Below are positions 51,294-61,078 of a stretch of DNA of 64,000 nt, one piece after another. The stretch comes from Flavobacterium sp. Lineage in GTDB: Bacteria; Bacteroidota; Bacteroidia; Flavobacteriales; Flavobacteriaceae. Numbering within the stretch: the stretch's first letter is position 1; every line of letters begins with the position of its first letter. The stretch spans positions 281,474 to 345,473 of the forward strand of contig CP051546.1 of the NCBI GenBank assembly GCA_012837155.1, given 5' to 3'. The position numbers were made by a program, and so were the translations under genes. The notes beneath the pieces are model-generated. The model searched no databases, had not been told where the DNA came from, and was given only the letters and a program-made list of their open reading frames with translations.

Positions 51294-52211
51294 TTAAGCA
51301 AAAAGTTTTTCCATTCTGAATAGAAAGAATTTCACATCAACTACACCTCTTAGATTTGCTCTAAAGAGTTTTATTTTAGAATTAAATGATTCTGCGTTTG
51401 CATTTGTATGTCGTTTGATGAAGAAGTTTAAAATGGTTTCTAAATGATATTTTAAGCTGTTTGCTGCGGTATTAAAATCATTTAATTTTAATAATTTTGT
51501 TTTTTCAATCCAGTTTAAAAATTGTTCTTTGGCTAATTCTTTTGAGGTTTGTTCATAGATGTTCCTGAACTCGAGAGTGTGTTTATATGCTTGATGTAAG
51601 TGTGGATAAATTTTGAATAACAATTCGGCTCTTACCTTCTGATTAGGAGTCCATTCATTTGTTTTTTTAGCAATAATATAACGGCTTCTAGCTAATAATT
51701 GTTTTGGAGTGTCCTCATTTTCAAAAACGATAGGAACATATTTAATTCCTTGTTCTTTGGCTATTTTAATGGCTTGATTTTCTTTTTCAATTGCTTCCCA
51801 TCGTAACTTAATTCTTTGATGTTGCAAGGCTTCCATTACCAGCTTTACTACGTGAAAACGATCGGTAACCAAATTGCTTTCTGGAAAACATATTCTTGAA
51901 GCCAATTGCATATTATTAGCCATATCAAGGGTAATTTCCTTTACCAACTTCCTTTTTTCTAACGGAATTTTGTTTAAAACATCAATAATATCTTGACTTT
52001 TAGTGCCTTTTATAACTGCTACTAATGTTTTTTTCTTGCCTCTACCGTTTTTATTGGTTACAAAGGTATAGAGTTCTCCTTTTGACAAACTTAACTCATC
52101 AATTCCTAGATTTTCACCTATATTCTGAGGATAAATCAAATAATCTTCGGAGTGATTGAACTGATCCCAATCCTTAAATCCACTAACTTTTTTCTTGTAA
52201 TGGCGTTGCAA
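51294..52211 (-). CDS. IS copy 2: DDE transposase (ISL3 type), intact
   Basis: 305 residues from TTG 52211, uninterrupted. DDE Asp and Glu residues in IDELSLSKGELY, VTDRFHVVKLV and NANAESFNSKIKLF. Its frame is offset from the N-terminal-region gene by one base (equivalent to +1), so expression either starts at its own TTG or needs a frame change between the two genes. Confidence 0.92.
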   Translation of the reverse strand: MQRHYKKKVSGFKDWDQFNHSEDYLIYPQNIGENLGIDELSLSKGELYTFVTNKNGRGKKKTLVAVIKGTKSQDIIDVLNKIPLEKRKLVKEITLDMANNMQLASRICFPESNLVTDRFHVVKLVMEALQHQRIKLRWEAIEKENQAIKIAKEQGIKYVPIVFENEDTPKQLLARSRYIIAKKTNEWTPNQKVRAELLFKIYPHLHQAYKHTLEFRNIYEQTSKELAKEQFLNWIEKTKLLKLNDFNTAANSLKYHLETILNFFIKRHTNANAESFNSKIKLFRANLRGVVDVKFFLFRMEKLFA

Positions 52212-52245
52212 TAAATTGGCTTTGACTCCGTAATAACTGGCGATA

Positions 52246-52632
52246 TTACTTATCGTATCTTCTCGGGTCTCGACCTGTATCTTTTAAAAAATCAGAAAGT
52301 TCAACGGTCAATTTTGAACCTTCTGCTATAAAAGTATAATCACTTTTAACTTCTATTGATTTATCAAATTTATTTCGCCATCGACGCCTTCTAATGCCTA
52401 AATAAACCGCCTTTCCTCTAATTGGAAAGTCTTGAATTAAAGTTCGTTCGTAGAATCCTTTTGACTCAAATTCATTCAAATCATAATTATTTGGCAGTAT
52501 GTTTTTCTCATCTAAATAAATGAATAAACAGTCTTTCTTTGTATGTAAATCTCCTAACTCTTTGAAATCGACAATATCAAAATGTATCAATAGCCCTTCT
52601 GGTAAAAAGGAAGAAAAAATTGAAAAATCCAT
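52246..52632 (-). CDS. IS copy 2: transposase N-terminal region protein
   Basis: 128 residues, MDFSIFSSFLPEGLLIHFD to GRDPRRYDK, with a basic GIRRRRWRNKF segment. It is the companion frame of ISAon1-type elements and overlaps nothing; its stop lies 34 bases before the TTG of the DDE gene. It contains the T6A4 run at its 3' end, which is one T shorter in copy 1. Confidence 0.9.
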   Translation of the reverse strand: MDFSIFSSFLPEGLLIHFDIVDFKELGDLHTKKDCLFIYLDEKNILPNNYDLNEFESKGFYERTLIQDFPIRGKAVYLGIRRRRWRNKFDKSIEVKSDYTFIAEGSKLTVELSDFLKDTGRDPRRYDK

Positions 52633-53018
52633 TTGTTTTTTTAGACAAATTTAGAACTTCTCCCCAACTTTTTTATGTGAGCCCAAATAGTCCTGCACTT
52701 GTTCGGGATCTAGTTCGGTCGGGATTTTACCAAAATAGAGCGAGATTGCCGCCACGTGACGGGAATAATTGTTAAAAGTACTTTGGCTTCTGCCTAAAAC
52801 AGAAACCGTTCGCTCAAAACGATTTAAAAGCCCCTCAAATCCTGGAACTTCCCGTTTGGCTTGATTCAGTATTTTGTTTTCTCTTAAATCTTCTGCATTC
52901 TTTTTTTTGTAGTCATACTTTACGTTTTTTTAATTATCTTCGTAAGATACTAAATCTAGTAAAGCGCTACCGAAGGTTTAGTTCAACAGGTGTTTGCGGT
53001 AAAATATTTAATTTTTTT

Positions 53019-55031
53019 CTAAAGATTAAAATTCAATCCCAAAACAATGTTTCGTCCAATGTTTGGAATACCGTCCGTTTTCAATCGAGAAAGATGCGCT
53101 GTATATTCTTTATCAAGTAAATTATTGGCATTCAAATTTAAGTCAAATGCCATTTTCCCCAATTTCACTTTCCCACCAAAACCAAGATTTAGCAAAGTAT
53201 ATCCATTCGTTTTAGTTTCAAAACCGCTTATATTGTCTTGAGTGAAAGTGGTCGAAACGTTCAAAGTTGCAAAGCCTTCTTCCATCCAGTTTTTAATCTT
53301 GAACTCGGTTCTAATAGTGTTGTTCCAATTATTTGCTGGAATTAATGGTAAATAATCTCCCTCTTGTTTTTTGCCCATAACAGTTTCAAAACTCGTTTCA
53401 TAATGCAACCAATCTAACGGATGCGGATGAAAATGCAATCCGATTTCGCCACCATATAATTTGGCGTCATTCTGAATGTATTCAAAAACATTATTATTGT
53501 CAATCACTTCTCCCGTTGGCGAGGTAAATATATAATTATTGACGTGATTGTAAAATCCGTTGACGAAAAACTCTATATGGGATATTTTGCATTCTAAATT
53601 CACGTCTGTTTGCACATTTTGCTCGGTTTTCAAATTCGGGTTTCCTTTTTCATAACGATTTGTTCCTTCGTGTACGCCATTCGAGGTCAACTCGGCCAAA
53701 TTTGGCGCTCTAAATCCTGAAGCAATATTTAGTCGTAGCAAAAAATTATTCCCTAAATTCCGTTTGTATCCTAAGGCAGCATTATAACTCTTATATGATT
53801 TGTCAAGCGCTTCAAACGAGCCCTCTTCTCCTGCGGCTCCTCTTGCATCGCTGCTTATTTTTCTATTGTCGAAACGCAAACCCACTTGCAATACATTTGA
53901 TTTCCATTCGTAATTTCCGGTTCCAAAAAAAACCAAAATCATTCGTTCTAGCGTCAGGAATCAAGAATTCTTCTCCAGCATTGACATTGGTTTGGCTCAT
54001 GCCTTGGATTCCTATAATCGATTCGAATTTTCTAAGTTTTGGCAAATGATACTTCGCATCGTAATTGAAAGTTTTGAGTTTCATTTGTAAAGTGGCAACA
54101 TCATTATTGGTAAATTCACTTCGGTCATTAGTAATATAACCCAAATCGACATCCAACTTCGTGTTTTTCAAGTAAATAATAGTGTTCAAACTGAACAAGT
54201 TATTATAAACTCCTTGCTTTGGATAGTTCGTGGTTTTCGTTTGGTTTGCTCTGCAATGCCGTTTTCTGGCACGCCCAAATCTAATTTATTGAAATTATAT
54301 CGAAAGATGCTCGAAAATTTAGAATTGCTAAATCCGATTCCGGTCTTAAAATCAGTTTCGTTATAGCGTGTATTGGTTACCCTATTTCCGTCTGGAATTT
54401 TATAATCAGAATGCGTGTTGTGACTTCCGCGCACCAAGAATTTCAAATTTTCGGTTGACGATTTTACTCCCAAAGAGGTATTGCTTCCTAGGGTATTGGA
54501 AAAAAATTTCTGACTGAAATCGGTTTTTAAAATTCCTGCATTGGCAAATTTTTCTGGATTAAAGTACAAAACACCTCCCAAGGCATCTGACCCATAAAGC
54601 AAAGAGGCAGGTCCTTTAATAACTTCTACACTTTCGACACCAGCATCGTTTAATCCCAAACCATGCTCGTCGCCAAATTGCTGATTTTCGATTCGAACTC
54701 CTTGTGAATAAACCAAAACTCTATTGCCACTCAAACCACGAATGACAGGTTTACCAATAGAGGTTCCCGTCGAAATTTGGGAAACTCCAGGGATGGTGGC
54801 CAATCCTTCTATTAGTGTGGAAGTCCCTTTTTGTCGCAATGATTTGATACTTTCGTGTTCTACTTTCATTACATTTTGCGACTGTACTTTGTTGAAAGCA
54901 GTAGAGACAATCACTTCGTCTAATATAAATGGCTTTTTTGTATGAAGGGTGTCTTGTTTTTTTTCTTGAGTTTCTTGTGCCTGAATACAAGCTGAAAGCC
55001 CCATAATTAGGACTGTTATGCATTTTTTCAT
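53019..55031 (-). CDS. TonB-dependent receptor, probable metal (zinc?) uptake (two frameshifts)
   Basis: Signal peptide (MKKCITVLIMGLSACIQAQ), plug (EVIVSTAFNKVQSQNVMKVE, PVIRGLSGNRVLVYSQGVRI, VEVIKGPASLLYGSDALGG) and a 22-strand-type barrel. The barrel includes HFHPHPLDWLHYETSFE and the C-terminal LGLNFNL. GLSGNRVLV recalls ZnuD-like zinc receptors. Breaks near 54241 (missing A) and 53930 (extra T) on the coding strand; repaired length about 670. Co-transcribed with the His-rich gene upstream. Zinc is inferred. Confidence 0.82.
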
Positions 55032-55096
55032 TTGAAAATGATTTTATTGTTAAATACTAAATGCACAAAAACGTCGTGCCTTTGTGCTATAAAAAT

Positions 55097-55447
55097 TTAA
55101 ACAATAAAACTCGGGGGAGCACGAAGCGCAAAAAGGCTTCCTTTAAAAAATTGGGTTATTCTCCTTGAATTAAAAAAAGAATATCCAGTAGGAAGATTTA
55201 TTTTTTTGAATTCAAAATGAGAAATAGCAGCAGAAATAAAATTGCTTAGTGTAAAATTACAAACAAAACAATCGTCAAAATTGTGATGTTGATGGGTAAT
55301 TTCGTGAGCGGAAATATGCTTGTGAGAGCATTTTTTTTCAGAAAGTTGCTTTGCCAAATGCTCATAACTATGCACAGATTGAAACAGCATTGCGAACAAT
55401 ACTGCAAGTGTCAAGAAAGAATTTAATATGACAAACTTCTTTTTCAT
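55097..55447 (-). CDS. His-rich exported small protein
   Basis: 116 residues from MKKKFVILNSFLTLAVLFAM (signal or TM helix). The middle is dense in His and Cys: KKCSHKHISAHEITHQHHNF then DDCFVCNFTLS, a likely metal site. It sits 65 bases before the TonB receptor on the same strand, so the two probably act together in metal capture or delivery. I do not recognise a named family. A longer start at 55483 is less likely. Confidence 0.75.
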   Translation of the reverse strand: MKKKFVILNSFLTLAVLFAMLFQSVHSYEHLAKQLSEKKCSHKHISAHEITHQHHNFDDCFVCNFTLSNFISAAISHFEFKKINLPTGYSFFNSRRITQFFKGSLFALRAPPSFIV

Positions 55448-55532
55448 TCGGGCAAATATATCGAATAAAAAAGAAAAACACATTTAACTTTATAAAAATT
55501 AAATGTGCTTTTCGAAATTAATAAAAATGAAT

Positions 55533-56522
55533 TTACACTAATTTTGCAGCAATAAGATATTCAGCAATTTGAATCGTGTTTGTTGCAGCTCCTTTTCTTA
55601 AATTGTCGGCAACGATCCACATATTTAAAGTATTGGCTTGGCTTTCGTCGCGACGAATTCTTCCCACAAAAACTTCATTTTTACCTTCAGAATATCTAGG
55701 CATTGGATAGGTAAAAGTGTCTAAATTGTCTTGTACCACGATACCATCCGTATGATGAAGAATAGTTCTTACTTCGTTTACATCAAAATCATGGGCAAAC
55801 TCAACATTTACAGCTTCGCTATGACCGCCAACAACTGGCACTCGAACCGCCGTTGCCGTAACGTTGATGCTGTTGTCGCTTAATATTTTTTTGGTTTCAT
55901 TAACCAATTTCATTTCTTCTTTGGTGTACCCATTTGGTTCAAAGCTATCACATTGAGGAATGCAGTTTCTATTGATTTTATACTTATAAACCATATCTCC
56001 CTCAATTCCTGCACATTCATTTTCAAATTGTTGAACCGCTTTTACCCCTGTTCCGGTAATGGATTGATAGGTAGAAACGATTACACGTTTGATCGTGTAT
56101 TTTTTGTGCAATGGGGCTAAAGCCAAAACCATTTGAATAGTCGAGCAGTTTGGATTAGCAATAATTTTATCTTCTTTAGTCAATTCTGAAGCATTGATTT
56201 CTGGAACTACCAATTTTTTAGTTGGATCCATTCTCCAAGCCGATGAATTGTCGATAACCGTTGTGCCCGCGGCTGCAAATTTTGGAGCCCATTCTAATGA
56301 AGTTCCTCCACCTGCAGAAAACAAAGCAATTTCTGGCTTCATATCAACAGCCGTTTGCAAACCAACTACCGTATATTTTTGTCCTTTGAATTCGATTACT
56401 TTTCCAACTGATTTTTCAGATGCTACTAAAATTAATTCTGTGAACGGAAAATTTCTTTCTTCTAATACTTTCAACATTATTTCGCCAACCATTCCGGTGG
56501 CACCTACTACAGCAATTTTCAT
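55533..56522 (-). CDS. asd: Aspartate-semialdehyde dehydrogenase
   Basis: NADPH enzyme leading to Lys, Met, Thr and diaminopimelate. GATGMVGEIMLKVLEER (Rossmann), SAGGGTSLEWAPKFA, NPNCSTIQMVLAL (catalytic Cys), STYQSITGTGVKA, GGHSEAVNVEF (His). 329 residues, frame intact. Confidence 0.96.
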   Translation of the reverse strand: MKIAVVGATGMVGEIMLKVLEERNFPFTELILVASEKSVGKVIEFKGQKYTVVGLQTAVDMKPEIALFSAGGGTSLEWAPKFAAAGTTVIDNSSAWRMDPTKKLVVPEINASELTKEDKIIANPNCSTIQMVLALAPLHKKYTIKRVIVSTYQSITGTGVKAVQQFENECAGIEGDMVYKYKINRNCIPQCDSFEPNGYTKEEMKLVNETKKILSDNSINVTATAVRVPVVGGHSEAVNVEFAHDFDVNEVRTILHHTDGIVVQDNLDTFTYPMPRYSEGKNEVFVGRIRRDESQANTLNMWIVADNLRKGAATNTIQIAEYLIAAKLV

Positions 56523-56635
56523 ACTTTATATTTTATTTTAATAAACTTATTTTCTAATGCAAAAGTAAGTAATAACCAATTTAAAACAAGCGCATTCACA
56601 AAAAATAACAAAATGTTATATTTGCAACAATAAAG

Positions 56636-56660
56636 AAAAACCACGCTTTTGACGTGGTTT
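56636..56660 (-). terminator. Terminator after mscL
   Basis: An 8-bp stem AAACCACG / CGTGGTTT (56638-56645 with 56653-56660), with a T run in the minus-strand direction. Confidence 0.8.
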
Positions 56661-56686
56661 CGTTAGAATATGTGATGTAGCGGAAA

Positions 56687-57064
56687 TTATTTTTTCAACA
56701 AATCTCTAATTTGTATCAGTAATTCTTCTTGTGTTGGTCCTGCTGGTGCTTCGGGTGTAACTTGCTCTTTCTTTTTAGAGGCATTAATCCCTTTGATAAT
56801 CAAGAACAACACAAATGCAATAATAATAAAATTGATCACGGCCGAAATAAACATCCCGTATTTTACGCCGCCTAAAATGGTAAGTTCTTCAATCTTTGAT
56901 AAATTAGCCGCTGATAAAGCTGGTTTCAATAAAAGTGGCGTAATAACATCTTCAATCAATGAGCTTACAATTTTACCAAATGCGCCCCCAATGATAACTC
57001 CAATCGCAAGATCTACAACGTTGCCTTTCATTGCAAAGGCCTTAAATTCTGAAATCATTCCCAT
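56687..57064 (-). CDS. mscL: Large-conductance mechanosensitive channel
   Basis: 125 residues. It has the pore helix FAMKGNVVDLAIGVIIGGAFG (read without its first residue in the family), VSSLIEDVITPLL, and TM2 (YGMFISAVINFIIIAFVLFL), then a cytoplasmic helix ending LLIQIRDLLKK. Releases solutes under osmotic downshock. Frame intact. Confidence 0.95.
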   Translation of the reverse strand: MGMISEFKAFAMKGNVVDLAIGVIIGGAFGKIVSSLIEDVITPLLLKPALSAANLSKIEELTILGGVKYGMFISAVINFIIIAFVLFLIIKGINASKKKEQVTPEAPAGPTQEELLIQIRDLLKK

Positions 57065-57111
57065 AGTTATTCTATTTAGTGTTAATACTTACTACGAATA
57101 TATTAAAAAAT

Positions 57112-59555
57112 TTATTCCCGATAAAATACCCGTTTCACTCTTTGCGAAATGCTGGTAAGAATTTCGTAAGGAATCGTTTTTAATTGCGACGCCATAAACG
57201 AAACTGTTGGGCTTTCGCCAAAAATAATCACAGAATTTCCTTCTTTGCAACTGATTTCTGTAACGTCAACCATCAGCATATCCATACAAATGCTGCCAAC
57301 GATAGTTGCTTTTTGACCATTTATAGTAATAAAACCAACGCCATTTCCCCAATGCCTCGAAATTCCGTCAGCATAGCCAATGGGAATTGTAGCAATTTTT
57401 GTGGTTTTTGTTGCGATAAATCGCCTTCCATAACCCACGCTTTCTCCAGCCTGAATGGTTCTTATTTGTGAAATAATAGATTTTAAAGTCCCCACATTTT
57501 CCAAATATTTTTGTTCTTCAACAGCATTAGAAACGCCATAAAGTCCAATGCCAAGACGAACCATATCGTATTGTGCTTTAGGGAAATTGCTAATTCCAGA
57601 AGTATTTAATAAATGGCGAATAGGATGTATTGACAACTCATTCATTAATTTAGTCGACAACCTATCAAACAAATCGATTTGTAAATGTGCAAAATATTGA
57701 TGTGTAAAATCGTCGCTCGTGGCCATGTGTGATAAAATACTTTTTACTTTTACTGATTTATTTTCTTTTAAAATCGAAATCAATTCATCCATGTTTTCCT
57801 CTTCAAAACCCAAGCGGTGCATTCCTGTATCGAGCTTGATATGAATGGGAAAATGCTTCAATTTTCGCTGCTGGGCAATTTTCAAAAAAGCATTTAAGCC
57901 TTTCAAACTATAAATTTCAGGCTCTAAATGATGCTGAATTATAGCCGAAAAACTGGTGGTTTCTGGATTTAAAACCATAATTGGCAACTTGATTCCGGCA
58001 TTTTTCAAAGAGATTCCTTCATCGGCAAACGCCACTCCTAGATAATCTACTTTATGATGTTCGAGCAATTTGGCAATTTCAAACCCTCCATTTCCATAGC
58101 CAAAGGCCTTAACCATAACCATCATTTTGGTAGTTGGTTTTAATTTTGATTTATAAAAATTAAGATTATGACTTATGGCGTTAAGATTGATTTCTAGAAC
58201 AGTTTCGTGTGTTTTTTCTTCTAATGCGGCAACTATTTCTTCAAATTGAAAATGCCTCGCTCCTTTTATAAGAATGGTTTCATTGCTAAAATTCAAATGG
58301 TTAAAATTGAGAAAAAAGTCGGCCCTGTTTTTAAAAGTGACGCAGTTGGCGAACTTGTGTTTAAATGCCGAAATAGTCTCTCCAATTCCGATAACTCGCT
58401 TGATTTTATTGGATATAATTAACTGTGAAACTTTAGAATACAACTCCTCGTTCGACAAACCACTTTGGAAAATATCAGACAAAATGACCGTTTTGTTTTT
58501 GTATTGTTTTTGACTTTCCAAAAAATCCAGTGCTATTTTCAACGACTGAAAATCGGAGCTGTAACTATCATCAATCAAAGTGGTGTTGTTTATTCCGTTT
58601 TTTACCTTCAGCCGCATTTCTACTGGATAAAGCCATTGCATGCGATTTTGAATGCTTGCTTTATCATATTTAAAACTCAATAAAACCATCAAACATGTAA
58701 TTGCATTTTCAACCGAAGCGTCATCCTGAAAAGGGATTTCTATTTCGAAATTAGATTTCGAATTTCGAATTTGTACCCTTGTTTTGCCGTCGATTATATT
58801 TTTAGAAACAAAAACATCGGCAGTTTCGTCATTAAAACTCCAAGAAAATGTTTTAATTTTTGAATTAATAAGCGCATCAACGGCTTTATTTTTTTGATAA
58901 ATTATGAGTTTCGAATGTGTAAAAAGTTTTAGCTTTTCTTCTATTTTTTTATCCAAATCCTCAAACCCTTCATCGTGAGCCGAGCCAATATTCGTAATGA
59001 TTCCAATGGTTGGTTGGATGATGGTTTCCAGTTTTTCCATCTCATTCATTTTCGAAATTCCCGCTTCAAAAATGCCCAGATTGTGTTTTTCGTTAATCGA
59101 AATTACCGATAAAGGAACGCCCACTTGTGAGTTGTAGCTTTTGGACTCCGAATAATATTAAAATCAGGCCCTAAAAGAAAATTTAACCATTCCTTTACGA
59201 TGGTTTTTCCGTTACTTCCCGTTAATCCAATAACAGGAAATTGATAAAGACTGCGATGATGCGCCGCAAATTGTTGCAAGGCATCCAAAGTATTTTCGAC
59301 AACAAAAAAAGTAGCTTTGTTTGATAATCCTTCTGGAATGTGGGTAACGACAAAGTTCTGCACCCCTTTTTCGATTAAGGATGGAATATAAATATGGGCA
59401 TCATTATTGGGTCCGACTAATGCAAAAAACAATGTTTTTTCGTTGTTTTGTAAAGAACGACTATCTATGGAAACATTGTCGATTGTGGAAGTTGAAGTCG
59501 TTCCAATACATTTGGCGTTGAGAATTTGGAAAATATTTTTTTGAGATAAATTCAT
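57112..59555 (-). CDS. MurF-alanine racemase fusion (one frameshift)
   Basis: About 814 residues. The N-terminal MurF ligase (UDP-MurNAc-tripeptide:D-Ala-D-Ala) has GLTGSNGKTIVKEWL and IGIFEAGISKMNEME-type text (NLGIFEAGISKMNEMEKLE). The C-terminal alanine racemase has VMVKAFGYGNG (PLP Lys), HIKLDTGMHRLGF, YDMVRLGIGLYG (Tyr nearby), GESVGYGRRF and IGYADGISRHWGNGVG. The fusion is usual in Bacteroidetes. One A missing near 59144 on the coding strand breaks the frame. It must work, since it is needed for the wall, which argues that the lesion is an artefact. Confidence 0.93.
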
Positions 59556-59586
59556 TTTGGAGAAGATTTAAAAATCATCAAACACC

Positions 59587-59910
59587 TTATTTTGTTCTTT
59601 TCATTTTTAAAAGCTCTTGCCGACAATCAAAAACATCCCAAATTTCTATTTGGTTTTTATCTAGATTTATCCAATAAATAATTTTGTAATTGCTGTAAAT
59701 TAACGATCTGAATTCTCTTGAACTTCCTATTAATTGTTGCTCAATCTGTCCTAAATAGGGCTGATTAATTAGCCGTTTTACATCGTCGGTAATTTCTTTA
59801 GTGATTTTTTTCGCAACAGCTACATTTGCGCCTCTTTTCAGAAAAACGTAAATCAATTTAACCTCAATTTTAGCTAAATCAGTCCAGTAGATTTTAATCC
59901 CATTTTTCAA
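59587..59910 (-). CDS. ParE/RelE-family toxin
   Basis: 107 residues with the ParE/RelE fold order: WTDLAKIEVKLIYVFLKRG, then IGSSREFRSLIYSNYKIIYWI and IEIWDVFDCRQELLK. Its start overlaps the antitoxin gene by 17 bases, typical of type II pairs. ParE poisons gyrase and RelE cleaves mRNA; the target here is unknown. Frame intact. Confidence 0.88.
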   Translation of the reverse strand: MKNGIKIYWTDLAKIEVKLIYVFLKRGANVAVAKKITKEITDDVKRLINQPYLGQIEQQLIGSSREFRSLIYSNYKIIYWINLDKNQIEIWDVFDCRQELLKMKRTK

Positions 59911-60136
59911 TTTCAGCTAAAAAATCATCCATTTCCGTAAGTCTCCCGTTGATGGAATCTTGTTCCGATTGATCAATTCTTCGGTTTAATTCTTCAATTG
60001 TCATTGGTTTAAAAGCCTTTTCTTCCATTGAGATTTTTTCCTTTTTTAAATATTTTTCCAAACGAGAAATAACTTCTTCGCTTTGAATAGAAAGAAATTC
60101 TTGAACAAATGATATTTTTCTAGTTTGTAAATCCAT
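59894..60136 (-). CDS. Type II antitoxin of the ParE/RelE pair
   Basis: 80 acidic residues, mostly helical (FLSIQSEEVISRLEKYLKKE, MTIEELNRRIDQSEQDS), the usual size of ParD-like or addiction-module antitoxins. First gene of the operon and overlapping the toxin. A stretch of about 250 bases upstream has no gene. Confidence 0.85.
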   Translation of the reverse strand: MDLQTRKISFVQEFLSIQSEEVISRLEKYLKKEKISMEEKAFKPMTIEELNRRIDQSEQDSINGRLTEMDDFLAEIEKWD

Positions 60137-60290
60137 TGTAATTTATTTTACATCAAAGTTATAAAAAATAGAAATGGGATAGTATTTATTTTAGAGTTTT
60201 ATTGAAGCTAAAAATCCTGTTGGAATCAATACTGGAAATAACGTTTATACGGATTAATTATTTTGCTTACAATAAATGTAAAACAACACA

Positions 60291-60325
60291 CCCTTTCAGT
60301 ATTTAAATATTTTGAAAGGGTTTTT
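60291..60325 (+). terminator. Weak terminator-like hairpin
   Basis: CCCTTTCA (60291-60298) pairs with TGAAAGGG (60313-60320) and a T run follows on the plus strand, although no plus-strand gene lies upstream. Its role is unclear. Confidence 0.4.
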
Positions 60326-60352
60326 ATTTTCTAGTATTTTATCCTGTTTTGG

Positions 60353-60384
60353 CTCCCTCTCCTTTGGAGAGGGCTGGGGAGAGG
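60353..60384. repeat. GGAGAGGG palindromic repeat
   Basis: CCCTCTCCTTTGGAGAGGG (60354-60372) is a palindrome, followed by CTGGGGAGAGG. This text is a familiar intergenic repeat in Flavobacterium; it directly abuts the tdk stop and could act as its terminator. Confidence 0.65.
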
Positions 60385-60386
60385 AA

Positions 60387-60977
60387 TTATTTCTCCTCCT
60401 CCTTCTTCATCGCATAAAAATAAGCCGCACGGCTCAAAGGTTCGTATTCTTCGGTTTCGCCAAGCATCACGAGTTTGTCGTTGTCGGTTTTTCTAAAACT
60501 GTAATTGGCCAAATTTCCTGTGCGAGTACAAACGGCGTGTACTTTAGTCACATATTCGGCGGTTGCCATTAAGGCGGGCATGGGACCAAAAGGATTGCCT
60601 TTAAAATCCATATCTAATCCGGCAACAATCACTCGAATGCCTTGGTTTGCCAAATCATTGCAAATTTTCACAATTTCATCATCAAAAAACTGGGCTTCAT
60701 CAATACCAACCACATCGCAACCTTGAGCTAAAATGGCAATATTCGCCGCAGCTGGAACGGGTGTGGAGCGAATTTCATTGGCATCGTGCGACACCACCAT
60801 TTCATCCTGGTAACGGGTGTCGATTGTGGGTTTAAAAATTTCGACCTTTTGTTTGGCAAATTGCGCCCGTTTTAACCTGCGAATGAGTTCCTCCGTTTTG
60901 CCCGAAAACATAGAACCAGAAACAACTTCGATCCAACCAAATTGTTCTTTATGATTTACTGTATTTTCGAGAAACAT
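60387..60977 (-). CDS. tdk: Thymidine kinase
   Basis: 196 residues. P-loop [15 protein letters not shown] near residue 22, [25 protein letters not shown] (catalytic Glu) and [17 protein letters not shown], where the usual second Cys of the CxxC zinc site is lost. Salvage of thymidine. Frame intact. Confidence 0.94.
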   Translation of the reverse strand: MFLENTVNHKEQFGWIEVVSGSMFSGKTEELIRRLKRAQFAKQKVEIFKPTIDTRYQDEMVVSHDANEIRSTPVPAAANIAILAQGCDVVGIDEAQFFDDEIVKICNDLANQGIRVIVAGLDMDFKGNPFGPMPALMATAEYVTKVHAVCTRTGNLANYSFRKTDNDKLVMLGETEEYEPLSRAAYFYAMKKEEEK

Positions 60978-61078
60978 TTTGTATTTTTCTGCCTTTAAAA
61001 AGGATTAGTTTTTATTACTTTGTAACAAAACAAATTTATTAAAAAAGATAGACCTTACTCACTATAATTTCAAAAGTT

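Larger units (their letters stand above)
51271..52683 (-). mobile_element. ISAon1/ISL3-type insertion sequence, copy 2 (intact reading frames)
   Basis: 1413 bp in inverted orientation to copy 1, with the same terminal repeats and a perfect 8-bp target duplication CAAATAGT (51263-51270 and 52684-52691). Near identity with copy 1 indicates recent movement within this genome. Confidence 0.95.
49445..52916 (-). mobile_element. IS91-type element with tyrosine recombinase, interrupted by IS copy 2
   Basis: Two overlapping minus-strand genes, a tyrosine recombinase then a Y2/HUH transposase, form the module known from some IS91-type elements. The ends are not determined: IS91-type elements lack inverted repeats, so the limits given are only those of the genes. 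The recombinase gene is split by ISL3-type copy 2. Confidence 0.75.
50540..52916 (-). pseudogene. Tyrosine recombinase gene interrupted by ISL3-type IS copy 2
   Basis: The N-terminal SAM-like part (ATG 52916; RSQSTFNNYSRHVAAISLYF) lies beyond the IS. Removing 51271-52683 and one CAAATAGT joins EQVQDYL to FYQQKKSKTPSQTYF in frame. The catalytic part has LYGCGLRCMEARNV (Arg), HTHTLRHSYATHLLEDG (HxxR) and TTMEYLHI (Tyr). About 350 residues in total. There is also an A-run error next to the ATG. The apparent start MLNPQKNYVSHYL at 51301 is an IS-derived artefact. Confidence 0.88.

Noticed and set aside
51270-51301. Recombinase starting MLNPQKNYVSHYL
   Set aside because: These codons are in the IS end; the real N-terminus lies at 52684-52916.
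46432-52683. Composite transposon with two inverted IS copies carrying HEPN and IS91 cargo
   Set aside because: Each IS has its own perfect target duplication and each removal repairs a gene exactly, so both moved separately into DNA that was already there.
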